Assembly (NCBI RefSeq): GCF_002160985.1
Contig: NZ_NFLQ01000007.1
Coordinates: forward strand, 90,373 to 154,372
Reading direction: 5' to 3'
DNA from: Lachnoclostridium sp. An118
Lineage (GTDB): Bacteria > Bacillota > Clostridia > Lachnospirales > Lachnospiraceae
Length of the DNA stretch: 64,000 nt
A program made the position numbers and the translations under genes. How positions within the stretch are numbered: position 1 is the first letter of the stretch; each line of letters starts with the position of its first letter. This document shows positions 7,336 through 15,351 of this stretch, piece by piece. The notes beneath the pieces are model-generated. The model did no database searches. It was not told the DNA's origin and saw only the letters and a program-made list of their open reading frames with translations.

Positions 7336-8268
7336 ATGGGAAAGATATATAAAAGCGTAGAGGAACTGATCGGCAGGACCCCCCTCCTGGAGGTGACAAA
7401 CCTGGAGAGGGAAAAAGAACTCAGGGCAAGAGTGCTTGTAAAGCTGGAGTCATACAATCCGGCAGGGAGCGTGAAAGACAGGGCGGCCCTCTTTATGATC
7501 CGGGACGCGGAGGAGAGAGGTCTGATCCGCCCGGGAGATACGCTCATTGAGCCCACCAGCGGAAACACAGGCATCGGGCTTGCCTCTGTGGCGGCATCCC
7601 GTGGCTACCGGGTGATCTTTACCATGCCGGAGACAATGAGTGTGGAGAGAAGGAAGCTGCTTGGGAGCTACGGAGCACAGATCGTACTGACAGAAGGGGC
7701 AAAGGGCATGTCGGGTGCCATCGCAAAGGCGGAGGAGCTGGCAGCGTCCATGGAGGGAGCAGTTGTCCTGGGACAGTTCGTAAATGCTGCCAATCCCAAA
7801 GCCCACAGGGAGACCACCGGACCGGAGATATGGGAGGATACAGATGGAAAAGTGGATGTCTTTGTGGCAGGCGTGGGAACCGGGGGCACGATTACCGGGA
7901 CAGGCGGATTCCTGAAGGGGAAAAATCCGGATATCCACATTGTTGCCGTGGAGCCGGAGGACTCCCCGGTGCTTTCAGGCGGCAGGCCGGGCCCCCACGG
8001 GATCCAGGGGATCGGAGCCGGATTTGTGCCGGAGATACTGGACACGGAAGTTTACAGTGAAGTGATGAAAGTGAAGACGCAGGAAGCCTTCGAGGCGGCC
8101 CGGCTGCTGGCCAGGCGGCAGGGTGTGCTGGTGGGGATCTCATCCGGGGCAGCCCTCCACGCGGCACTTAGGCTCGCCGGCCAGGACCGGTTCCAGGGCA
8201 AGACCATTGTGGCGCTCCTGCCGGACACAGGTGAGCGATACCTGTCCACAGCTCTCTTTGAGGAGTAA
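7336..8268 (+). CDS. cysK: Cysteine synthase A (O-acetylserine sulfhydrylase)
   Basis: A 310-residue PLP enzyme joining O-acetylserine and sulfide to give cysteine and acetate. The PLP lysine sits in SYNPAGSVKDRAAL, the substrate loop is PTSGNTGIGLA, the phosphate-binding loop is GVGTGGTITGTGGF, and GISSGAALHAAL is the C-terminal active-site segment. ATG 7336 is preferred because AAAGGAGAG precedes it; an upstream in-frame ATG at 7276 would add 20 atypical residues. Placement after a CymR-like regulator fits control by cysteine status, since CysK itself is the CymR partner in Bacillus and Staphylococcus. Confidence 0.92.
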   Translation: MGKIYKSVEELIGRTPLLEVTNLEREKELRARVLVKLESYNPAGSVKDRAALFMIRDAEERGLIRPGDTLIEPTSGNTGIGLASVAASRGYRVIFTMPETMSVERRKLLGSYGAQIVLTEGAKGMSGAIAKAEELAASMEGAVVLGQFVNAANPKAHRETTGPEIWEDTDGKVDVFVAGVGTGGTITGTGGFLKGKNPDIHIVAVEPEDSPVLSGGRPGPHGIQGIGAGFVPEILDTEVYSEVMKVKTQEAFEAARLLARRQGVLVGISSGAALHAALRLAGQDRFQGKTIVALLPDTGERYLSTALFEE

Positions 8269-8371
8269 GAGCGGCGCAAAGTGGTGTAAGGTGCGGCTGG
8301 CACTTGACTGGATCTGCCCCAGCGTGTAAAGTAAAAGACATACAGAACAAAAAAGGGGCAGGAAGTATCAT

Positions 8372-9997
8372 ATGATCACATTGACAGGTAAAAAGGTATC
8401 AGAAGGAATTGTAATCGGCCGGCTCGTGTTTTTTAACAGGGGAGAGCGTGAAATCCGCAAGATTTACGTGGAGGACCCGGAAAAAGAGCTGGTACGGTTT
8501 CAGAAGGCCAGAAAGAAGACGGCGGCGGAGCTCCAGGAACTCTACGAAGAGTCGGCCAGTGAGCTGGGGGAGGCCAATGCCACCATCTTTGAGATGCAGC
8601 AGATGGTCCTGGAGGACGAGGAGTTTGTCAACCGGGTGGTGCGCATGATCACGGAGCAGAAGCTGAATGCGGACTATGCGGTGAAGGAGTCGGTGGAAAG
8701 CTTCCTGAAGGTCTTTTCCGTCAGGCCGGAGAGCTATGTGCGGGGACATGAGACGGACGTGCAGGATGTGGCGTCCCGCATACTGCGCATCCTGTCCAGG
8801 AGCAGGAAGGACCGGATGTTCATGGACGAGCCGTTTATCATGGCGGCCAGGGACCTCTATCCCAGCGAGGCTGTGAAGCTGGACAAGACAAAGGTGCTGG
8901 GCTTTGTTACCATGTACGGGTCCATCAACTCCCACACGGCCGTGCTGGCCAGGACAAAGGGGATCCCTTCGGTCATCGGCATCGGAGAGGCCCTCAAGAG
9001 AGATTACGAGGGCAAGATGGTCATCATAGACGGGTTTGACGGCAAGCTGTATATCGAGCCGGACCAGACTACCATGGAGAGGATGAAGCAGAAAAAGCAG
9101 CAGAACCTCCAGAAGGTGGAGACGCTGGAGAGGCTGAAGGGCAAGGAAAATGTCACCCAGAGCGGTCAGAAGATCGACGTGTGTGCCAACATAGGGAGCC
9201 GGGAGGATATTGAGCGGGTGCTGCGCAACGATGCCAATGGGATCGGTCTTTTCCGCAGTGAGTTCCTCTATATGGAGTCGCCCGGAAAGCTGCCCACAGA
9301 GGACCAGCAGTTCCAGGTGTACAAGCTGGCGGCGGAGGCCATGGGCACTAAAAAGGTAGTGATCCGCACTGCTGACCTGGGCGGCGACAAGCTGCCGGAG
9401 AGCATGGACTTTCCGGGGGAAAACAATCCCATGATGGGATACAGGGGGATCCGCATTTCTCTGGACAAGGAGGAGATGTTCAAGACCCAGCTGCGGGCTA
9501 TCCTCCGGGCATCCGCTTTCGGGAATCTGCAGGTCATGTTCCCCATGATCACATCCGTTGAGGAGGTGGAGTCCGCAAAGAGGGTGCTGGAGAGGGCAAA
9601 AGCCGAGCTGAAGGAAGAGAAGGCGGCTTTTGACGAGAATATCAAAGTGGGCGTCATGATAGAGACGCCGGCGGCTGTCATGATCAGCGGAGAGCTGGCC
9701 AGAGAGGTGGACTTTTTCAGTATCGGTACAAACGACCTGACCCAGCATACCCTGGCCATGGACCGCACCAACCGGAAACTGACCGGATACTACAACGTGT
9801 ATCATCCGGCTCTGGTGAAGATGATACGCATCGTGGCCAACAATGTCCACCTGGAGGGAAAGCACATCAGTATCTGCGGCGACCTGGCAGCGGATACCAG
9901 CATGACGGAGACCTTTATACAGATGGGTATTGACGAGCTCTCGGTAGCTCCGGGGAAGGTGCTGCCTCTTCGGAAGAGGATAAGGGAGATACGCTGA
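8372..9997 (+). CDS. ptsI: Phosphoenolpyruvate-protein phosphotransferase (PTS enzyme I)
   Basis: A 541-residue cytoplasmic enzyme that takes phosphate from PEP and passes it to HPr. The swivelling phosphohistidine lies in GSINSHTAVLARTKGIPSV. The PEP site follows with RTADLGGDKLP, NPMMGYRGIR and SIGTNDLTQHTLAMDR. The catalytic cysteine is in ICGDLAAD, where most enzyme I proteins have CGE, a conservative Glu-to-Asp change. Length matches stand-alone enzyme I with no GAF or HPr fusion. No ptsH or sugar-specific EII gene is in the window. The start ATG 8372 has a GCAGGAAG site. Confidence 0.92.
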   Translation: MITLTGKKVSEGIVIGRLVFFNRGEREIRKIYVEDPEKELVRFQKARKKTAAELQELYEESASELGEANATIFEMQQMVLEDEEFVNRVVRMITEQKLNADYAVKESVESFLKVFSVRPESYVRGHETDVQDVASRILRILSRSRKDRMFMDEPFIMAARDLYPSEAVKLDKTKVLGFVTMYGSINSHTAVLARTKGIPSVIGIGEALKRDYEGKMVIIDGFDGKLYIEPDQTTMERMKQKKQQNLQKVETLERLKGKENVTQSGQKIDVCANIGSREDIERVLRNDANGIGLFRSEFLYMESPGKLPTEDQQFQVYKLAAEAMGTKKVVIRTADLGGDKLPESMDFPGENNPMMGYRGIRISLDKEEMFKTQLRAILRASAFGNLQVMFPMITSVEEVESAKRVLERAKAELKEEKAAFDENIKVGVMIETPAAVMISGELAREVDFFSIGTNDLTQHTLAMDRTNRKLTGYYNVYHPALVKMIRIVANNVHLEGKHISICGDLAADTSMTETFIQMGIDELSVAPGKVLPLRKRIREIR

Positions 9998-10014
9998 GCC
10001 TGTGGGAGAAGTGA

Positions 10015-10972
10015 TATTTCAAGGCGGCCCTGATGGGAACACTTCTGATGGCTGTTTTCGCCAACTACCCCTTTGCCCTGGCACCGGGCATGGGGCTCAA
10101 CGCCTATTTTGCGTACACAGTGGTGCTGGGCATGGGCTACACCTGGCAGGTGGCTCTGACAGCCGTCTTCGTGGAGGGCATCATTTTTATCATCCTTTCC
10201 CTGACCAGTGTGCGGGAGGCCATATTTAACGCCATCCCCCGGAACCTGAAGGCGGCGGTCAGTGTGGGTATCGGCCTCTTTATCGGCCTGCAGAATGCCA
10301 ATATCGTGGTGGGGGGCTCCACTTTGCCGGAGCTCTATTCCCTGGACGGATACAATGCGGCAAACGGTGTGGAGGGGACCTTTAACGATGTGGGCATCAC
10401 GGTGATCCTTGCTGTGGCCGGCATACTCATCACGGGAGTGCTGGTGCTGCGCAATGTTAAGGGAAACATACTCTGGGGCATACTCATCACCTGGGTGCTG
10501 GGGATCGGCTGTCAGCTGGCGGGCCTCTATGTGCCTAACCCGGAGGCCGGATCCTACGGGCTTCTGCCGGATTTCAGCGGGATCTTCTCTTTGAATTTCC
10601 TTGTCGTCATATTTGCCTTCCTGTTTGTGGACATGTTTGACACTATCGGGACACTCATCGGCGTGTCGTCAAAGGACGGCATGTTGGACGAGGAGGGACG
10701 GCTTCCCCGCATCAAGGGCGCTGGTCATCGTGGGATTCTACATGCTGACAAATGTGGTCAACATTGATTTCAATGACCTGAGCGAGGCCATTCCCTGCTA
10801 CATCTGCATCGGGGCCATGCCGTTTTCCTACAGCATCTCCGAGGGGATCTCCATGGGAGTCATCTCCTATGTGGCCCTCAATCTGCTGAGCGGAAGATTC
10901 CGGGAGAAAAAGCTGAGCGCCCTCATGTATGTGCTGGCTGTCCTGTTTATCCTGAAATATATTTTTCTATAG
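10015..10972 (+). pseudogene. Decayed NCS2-family xanthine/uracil/guanine permease
   Basis: Clear homology to NCS2 purine permeases (ANYPFALAPGMGLNAYFAYTV, then FVDMFDTIGTLIGVSSKDGML). The N-terminal ~60 residues are absent: an in-frame TGA lies at 10012 and homology begins near KAALMGTLLM. The reading frame then breaks near 10718, where LPRIKG jumps directly to ALVIVGFYMLTNVVNIDFND in another frame. That loses roughly 80-90 residues (several membrane segments), apparently at a short GCGCT-like microhomology. The two pieces cannot make a working transporter. The last part runs to TAG 10970-10972, ten bases before the FliB-like gene. Confidence 0.85.
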
Positions 10973-10981
10973 GAGCGGACT

Positions 10982-12112
10982 ATGCGGTATATAAGACCTG
11001 TTTACTATGATACCTTCAGGTGTGTGGCGGGCAGATGTCCCGCCTCCTGCTGCGAGGGATGGCAGATCGTCATCGATGAGGCATCCCTGGAAAAATACAG
11101 AGGCTACCAGGGAGACTTTGGCAGGAGGATGGCCAGGTCCGTATCCTGGCAGGAGGGCACTTTCCGCCAGTATGGAGGGAGATGCGCCATGCTGAATAGG
11201 GAGGGGCTCTGCGACCTCTACATAGAGAAGGGGGAGGAGTCCCTCTGCGAGACCTGCACCCGGTACCCCAGACATGTGGAGGAGTTTGAAAATGTGCGGG
11301 AGTACTCCCTCTCTCTTTCCTGTCCCGAGGCGGCCAGGATCATGCTGGAGGATGAAGGGGACCTGACCTTTGTGACAGAGGACACCCCGGAGGAGGAGAC
11401 CTTTGAGGAGGGCTTTGACTTTCTTCTCTACACCAGGCTGGTGGACGCGAGGGAAGTGCTGTACGCCCTGCTGCAGAGGCAGGACCTGTCCTTTGAGCAG
11501 AAAGAGAGGGCCTGTCTGTCCTTTGCAGGCGGGGTACAGGCTCTTCTGGAGGCGGGAGACTACCCTGGCATGGAGGAGTGGATCCGGTCAGCGGGAGAGC
11601 CTGGGCTGCCGCCTTCGGAGAAAGAAAGGTGGGCGGGCCCTTCCCGTTTGTCCCGCCATGCCAGGCTGCTGGAGGAACTGCAGGTGCTGGGAGGGCTGGA
11701 GAGACTGGACCCTGCCTGGGAAAGCCTGCTGCGGGAGGAGAAGGCGTTTCTGCTGCTGGCGGGGGAAGAAAAGTATGAAGAGATACGGGCCGCCTTCAGG
11801 GAGAGCCGGGAGGCGGACGGACCGGGGGGCGAAGCATGGGACAAGAAGCTGGAAAAGCTGGCGCTGTTCTTCATCTACACTTACTTCTGCGGCGCGGTGT
11901 ACGACGATGCGGTCCACGCCAAGGTGTGCCTGGCCTTCTTTTCCGCACAGTGGATACAGGAGCTTCTGATGATGGAATGGTACGTCCGGGGAGACAGTGC
12001 CGGCATGGAGTCTCTGATCCGCATGTCCTGGCGCTATGCCAGGGAGATTGAGCACTCGGATGAAAACCTGAATGCCCTGGATGACTACTTCTGGGACAGG
12101 ACGAGCGGGTAG
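10982..12112 (+). CDS. FliB-like (flagellin lysine-N-methylase type) cysteine-cluster protein
   Basis: A 376-residue protein opening MRYIRPVYYDTFRCVAGRCP, with a CxxxxCPASCCEGW cluster and a second group ending CETCTRYPRH. This matches the family annotated as flagellin lysine-N-methylase (FliB); the cysteines resemble YkgJ-type metal or Fe-S ligands. In Salmonella FliB methylates flagellin lysines. No flagellar gene is present here, and in Clostridia this family is common in non-motile species, so the substrate is unknown. AGGAGCGG precedes ATG 10982. The stop codon lies inside a perfect 16-bp hairpin stem. Confidence 0.75.
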   Translation: MRYIRPVYYDTFRCVAGRCPASCCEGWQIVIDEASLEKYRGYQGDFGRRMARSVSWQEGTFRQYGGRCAMLNREGLCDLYIEKGEESLCETCTRYPRHVEEFENVREYSLSLSCPEAARIMLEDEGDLTFVTEDTPEEETFEEGFDFLLYTRLVDAREVLYALLQRQDLSFEQKERACLSFAGGVQALLEAGDYPGMEEWIRSAGEPGLPPSEKERWAGPSRLSRHARLLEELQVLGGLERLDPAWESLLREEKAFLLLAGEEKYEEIRAAFRESREADGPGGEAWDKKLEKLALFFIYTYFCGAVYDDAVHAKVCLAFFSAQWIQELLMMEWYVRGDSAGMESLIRMSWRYAREIEHSDENLNALDDYFWDRTSG

Positions 12113-12138
12113 GGGAAGCTCCCTTCCCCTACCCGCTC
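12103..12138 (+). terminator. Perfect 16-bp hairpin at the end of the FliB-like gene
   Basis: The arms 12103-12118 and 12123-12138 are perfectly complementary (GAGCGGGTAGGGGAAG), with a 4-base loop. The TAG stop (12110-12112) is inside the 5' arm. No T run follows, so this may be an mRNA-stabilising 3' hairpin or part of the adjoining repeat rather than a classical terminator. Confidence 0.6.
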
Positions 12139-12293
12139 ACCGCGATACCTCGCTTATCTCTCGGCATTGCCGTTCGATGGTCTCCGCTCCGCTACGGTCG
12201 GCGCTAAGCGAACGTCCACTGGACGTTCAGCGCCGTTACCCGTCGGCTGCCCGCTCGTGCAAGCACGGCGGTCGCCCTCCGGGTGTATCGCAC
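12139..12293. repeat. Hairpin-rich dispersed repeat element
   Basis: A GC-rich non-coding stretch full of inverted repeats: GAACGTCCA-C-TGGACGTTC flanked by GGCGCT and AGCGCC, and CGGCATTGCCG near the left end. Its right edge, read on the minus strand, is GCGATACACCCGGAGGGC followed by GACCGCCGTGC, directly after the T run of a terminator. A related ~30-base block occurs at 54516-54546, again directly after a terminator T run. I see no credible gene in it. Confidence 0.65.
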
Positions 12294-12295
12294 AA

Positions 12296-12328
12296 AAAGA
12301 GCTGACGCGTAGTATGCGTCAGCTCTTT
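12296..12328 (-). terminator. Strong terminator of the 12332-13153 gene (minus strand)
   Basis: AAAGAGCTGACGC (12296-12308) pairs with GCGTCAGCTCTTT (12316-12328) across a 7-base loop. On the minus strand the stem is followed by a T run. Confidence 0.85.
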
Positions 12329-12331
12329 GAG

Positions 12332-13153
12332 CTATCGGGAGAAAAGCTTCCGGAGAATGCAGCTTATAACGCCTGCTATGCACAGAGGCACCAGGGTGCC
12401 GGAGAGGGAGCCGTAGATTTCCACCGCTCCGGCGAGGCCTGTCAGAGGTGCGGGAGTTCCGGGGATAAGGCCTGCCAGTACATAGGCCAGGATGGACCCG
12501 GCGCCCACCAGGACGAAGGAGAACATGCCCCTGCCGGTGTCGCTCTGGAAGCTCCGCCTGCCATTTTCTGCCACCCGGGGACCGGTCAGTGCCCAGAGGA
12601 ATGAGATGGCCTCAAAGAGCAGGAGGAAGAGGGCAAAGGCGACGTAGGCTGCCATGATGTAGTTCCTCTCCGCAACGGCTGTGGCCGGATTGCCGTAGGT
12701 GAAGAGCCCCTCCAGAAAGTGGGAGGCCAGGATAAAGGTGATGACTGCGATCAGCACAAGGGTGGCTGCCCTGCAGACCATCTGTATCAGCCGTGCCGCG
12801 ACCCGGGCTCCTGTCTGGGCTGTCTTTTTTACGGGGGAGAGGACACTGTGTCTGCTCCTGGAGCGAGACCTGTGCCTTCCGTCCTCCTGGAGGCCCCTTC
12901 CGGAGCGCCTTTCTTTTTCTTTCCCGGCGCCGGAGTCCCTGCCCCTCCGGCGCCCGGAGTCCCTGCGGCTGTCATATTCCTCGTCCTCGTCATCATCGAT
13001 GGGATCCTCATCATCGTCATAGTCATCATAGCTGCGGTCACAGCGGTCCTTCCGGTCGTCGCTGTCACCGTTTATATGGATCTCGGGCAGGTCCTCCTCG
13101 TAGACCACCTCGAAGTCGTCGTCAAAAAAGTCACTGTATGATCTTCCGTTCAT
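12332..13153 (-). CDS. Uncharacterised membrane protein with acidic N-terminal tail
   Basis: A 273-residue protein that I do not recognise. ATG 13153 is chosen because AAAGGAGG lies just upstream on the minus strand. Residues 1-60 are strongly acidic (Asp-rich runs such as DDYDDDEDPIDDDEDEEYD). Residues 60-110 are basic and Arg-rich. Four hydrophobic segments follow: near residues 120-142, 165-190, 212-235 and 245-270. The charged tail is probably cytoplasmic. It stands alone on the minus strand, with its own strong terminator immediately after the stop. Confidence 0.65.
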   Translation of the reverse strand: MNGRSYSDFFDDDFEVVYEEDLPEIHINGDSDDRKDRCDRSYDDYDDDEDPIDDDEDEEYDSRRDSGRRRGRDSGAGKEKERRSGRGLQEDGRHRSRSRSRHSVLSPVKKTAQTGARVAARLIQMVCRAATLVLIAVITFILASHFLEGLFTYGNPATAVAERNYIMAAYVAFALFLLLFEAISFLWALTGPRVAENGRRSFQSDTGRGMFSFVLVGAGSILAYVLAGLIPGTPAPLTGLAGAVEIYGSLSGTLVPLCIAGVISCILRKLFSR

Positions 13154-13265
13154 ATGTATACCTCCTTTTAACAGGATTATTCTATAATGTATGTGTGCGG
13201 GATGCAAGCAAAGACACAGAAGCTTTATAAAGTCATAAGATTTTCTTCAGAAACCGGCAGCAAAA

Positions 13266-13298
13266 GGGCAGGGGCATCGTAGCGATGCCGCCTGCCCG
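13266..13298 (-). terminator. Terminator of the orphan ABC lipoprotein gene
   Basis: GGGCAGG and GGCATCG arms around a TAG loop pair with CGATGCC and CCTGCCC. On the minus strand TTTT follows. It lies about 80 bases beyond the stop of 13378-14415. Confidence 0.7.
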
Positions 13299-13377
13299 GC
13301 CGTCCCCCATGCGCCGGGATGACGCAAAAAGGACGGCGATATATATGATCAGCCTGCACAGCAGGATGGTCTGCCAG

Positions 13378-14415
13378 CTATCCGGCCGCCTCCCGGGCGA
13401 ACTCTGTGGTGACAAGGTCCTCGTAGGGGGCCCGCTTTTCCAGCTCCCCTGCATCCTCCAGGATATCCTGGAGAAGATCGAAGCTGTCCTCAGAGAACAC
13501 CAGATTGTCGGCCCATGTGTCCTGGTCATAGTAGCGGGTCACAATGGTGGTGATGGTATCCAGGTCCGTCTCCTCAAACTGAGGAGCGATGATGCCCGCG
13601 ATCTCCTCCGGGGTGTGGCTCTGCACATAGTCCATGCCCTTCTGGAGGGCGTTGGTAAAGCCCTGGATCACATCCGGGTTCTCCTCTATATAGCTCTTTT
13701 TTGCGGAGAAGGCGGTGTAGGGCACGTAGCCGCTGTCAGTGCCAAGAGAGGCCACCACGTAGCCCTTTCCCTCCTGCTCAAGGCTGGTGGCTCCGGGCTC
13801 GAACTCCACCGTGAAATCCCCCTGACCGCCGGCAAAGGCCGCCGCAGTGGAGCCGAAATCAATGCTCTGGTCTATAGTCAGGTCCTTCTGCGGATTTATG
13901 CCGTTCTGGCGCAGGATATACTCGAACACCATCTCCGGCATGCCGCCCTTTCTTCCCCCGAGGACGAGATGTCCTTTCAGGTCCTTCCAGGAGAAATCCT
14001 CCACAGGCTCCCTTGCCACCAGGAAGTTTCCGGCCCGCTGGGTCAGCTGGGCGAAGTTGACCACATAGTCCTGCGCCCCCTCGTTGTAGGTGTAGATGGA
14101 GGCCTCCGACCCCATGAAGCCGATATCCGCCTCACCGGAGAGGACAGCGGTCATGGTCTTGTCGGCGCCAAAGCCATTCACCAGCTCCACCTGGATGCCC
14201 TCCTCCTCAAAGTATCCCTCCTCGATGGCCACGTACATGGGTGCGTAGAAGATGGAGTGGGCCACCTCGTTCAGCACCACCTTTGCAGGCTCTTTCGAAC
14301 TGCCGCCGGCCTGACCGGCGGCAGTGCCGTCTTCCTTCTTCCCGGCCGAACAGCCGGCCAGGGAGGAAAGAGCCAGGACGGCGGCAAGCATTGCCGTAAA
14401 CAGACGCTTTTTCAT
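13378..14415 (-). CDS. ABC transporter substrate-binding lipoprotein (NitT/TauT, SsuA type)
   Basis: A 345-residue lipoprotein: signal MKKRLFTAMLAAVLALSSLA with lipobox LAGC, then the NMT1/SsuA-type fold (HSIFYAPMYVAIEEGYFEEE, FGADKTMTAVLSGEADIGFM). This family binds nitrate, sulfonates or thiamine precursors outside the membrane; the ligand cannot be chosen here. AAGGAGG lies before the ATG. No permease or ATPase gene is adjacent, so it is an orphan that must share a transporter encoded elsewhere. A terminator follows on its strand. Confidence 0.88.
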   Translation of the reverse strand: MKKRLFTAMLAAVLALSSLAGCSAGKKEDGTAAGQAGGSSKEPAKVVLNEVAHSIFYAPMYVAIEEGYFEEEGIQVELVNGFGADKTMTAVLSGEADIGFMGSEASIYTYNEGAQDYVVNFAQLTQRAGNFLVAREPVEDFSWKDLKGHLVLGGRKGGMPEMVFEYILRQNGINPQKDLTIDQSIDFGSTAAAFAGGQGDFTVEFEPGATSLEQEGKGYVVASLGTDSGYVPYTAFSAKKSYIEENPDVIQGFTNALQKGMDYVQSHTPEEIAGIIAPQFEETDLDTITTIVTRYYDQDTWADNLVFSEDSFDLLQDILEDAGELEKRAPYEDLVTTEFAREAAG

Positions 14416-14444
14416 AAATTCCTCCTTAAAAATACTGGTGGTTT

Positions 14445-14473
14445 AGTATATGCGGGAGGAGGAGAAGTGCTAA
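14445..14473 (-). promoter_or_regulatory. Predicted promoter of the orphan lipoprotein gene
   Basis: On the minus strand: -35 TTAGCA (14468-14473), 17-base spacer, -10 TATACT (14445-14450). It overlaps the stop of the upstream gene. Confidence 0.5.
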
Positions 14474-14946
14474 CACACGACGATAATGCGCCTGGGCGTG
14501 GTCTGGGGCGGTATGCTCATAGTGGAGGCGGAGTAGTAGACGATGAGGAGCTGTCCCTCCAGACTGCAGTTAAATCTCTGGCCGTTGGATGTCATGATCT
14601 GTGTGGAGGGCCCCACATTCAGCTCCAGCGACTGGTCCACTGCCAGCAGGTCCTCGTCAAACCAGCCGGCGTAAATGGTCTCGTTGGCGTTTTTCCGGCC
14701 TATGATGACGGCCTGGTACTCCGGCGGATACACAAGAGGAATCGCCAGATTGCTGTCGTAGAAGGCTGTCACCAGCATACCGGCCCGCAGTCGGACCTCC
14801 TGGATGACGTAGGTGGACGGGCTGACGATAAAATTGGATACTCCGCTGTTGTTTATGATGGAGACCTGCAGGGAGCAGCAGTCTCCGGACAGCGGAGTGA
14901 CGCGCTGGATCACGCCGCTTACTGGTACAAGTGTCTGATCTGCCAT
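14470..14946 (-). CDS. Uncharacterised beta-rich protein
   Basis: A 158-residue protein of unknown family. It has no signal peptide or membrane segment. Alternating hydrophobic stretches (SGVIQRVTPLSGDCCSLQVS, EGQLLIVYYSA) suggest a small beta-barrel or OB-like fold, which is inference. The C terminus is unusual, ending IIVVC. AAAGGAT precedes the ATG on the minus strand. It lies 55 bases after the 72-residue gene on the same strand, and the two may form an operon. Confidence 0.6.
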   Translation of the reverse strand: MADQTLVPVSGVIQRVTPLSGDCCSLQVSIINNSGVSNFIVSPSTYVIQEVRLRAGMLVTAFYDSNLAIPLVYPPEYQAVIIGRKNANETIYAGWFDEDLLAVDQSLELNVGPSTQIMTSNGQRFNCSLEGQLLIVYYSASTMSIPPQTTPRRIIVVC

Positions 14947-15001
14947 AGTGATACAAATCCTTTTTTCCTTACTATATGCCGGGAAGGAAGGATGTGTTTC
15001 C

Positions 15002-15220
15002 CTACTTTTTCTTTGGTGGGAATTTGGGCGGGAGATACTGGTAGGCGTACAGGTCCTGGTAGGACTCCCTCTCTGCCTCCGAGACCGGCCCGGATGGGAT
15101 CAGCCCGGTGCAGTCGCCGGCTGAGGCGGCGCCAGAGATGTAGTCGTAGGAGTCGATGATGGACTGGTTGTCTCTGTCCTCCTTCTTTTGCGATGCGTTC
15201 TTCTTTTCTTCCCTGCTCAT
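15002..15220 (-). CDS. Small uncharacterised hydrophilic protein
   Basis: A 72-residue protein, Lys/Glu/Gln-rich at the N terminus and ending PPKFPPKKK, with no membrane segment. I do not recognise it. AAAGGAGG lies upstream of the ATG on the minus strand, which supports translation. It is divergent from the PHP phosphatase gene and co-directional with 14470-14946. Confidence 0.6.
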   Translation of the reverse strand: MSREEKKNASQKKEDRDNQSIIDSYDYISGAASAGDCTGLIPSGPVSEAERESYQDLYAYQYLPPKFPPKKK

Positions 15221-15240
15221 GTGACTGGGACCTCCTTTAT

Positions 15241-15269
15241 TTGCTAAATAAAAATAGATACGTTATAAT
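15241..15269 (+). promoter_or_regulatory. Predicted promoter of the PHP phosphatase gene
   Basis: -35 TTGCTA (15241-15246), 17-base spacer, -10 TATAAT (15264-15269). Confidence 0.5.
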
Positions 15270-15351
15270 GATTTCCGGACAGAGGAATTTTATACTTTAT
15301 CCGTGCGGAGGAAACAGTATAGAAACGACAGATAGAGATAAGGAGGAAGAG

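Noticed and set aside
8399..9865. A 488-codon open frame on the minus strand
   Set aside because: Fully antisense to PTS enzyme I, whose motifs are unambiguous; the product is His/Leu-rich nonsense typical of high-GC shadows.
12072..12604. Two overlapping + strand frames across the repeat (ending 12305 and 12604)
   Set aside because: They read through hairpins and the dispersed repeat, with no ribosome site. Such frames are artefacts of GC-rich repeats.
13285..15159. A 624-codon open frame on the + strand
   Set aside because: It is the antisense shadow of the lipoprotein gene and the 158-residue gene on the minus strand. It has no ribosome site or recognisable domain, whereas the minus-strand frames have signal peptide, lipobox and AGGAGG sites.
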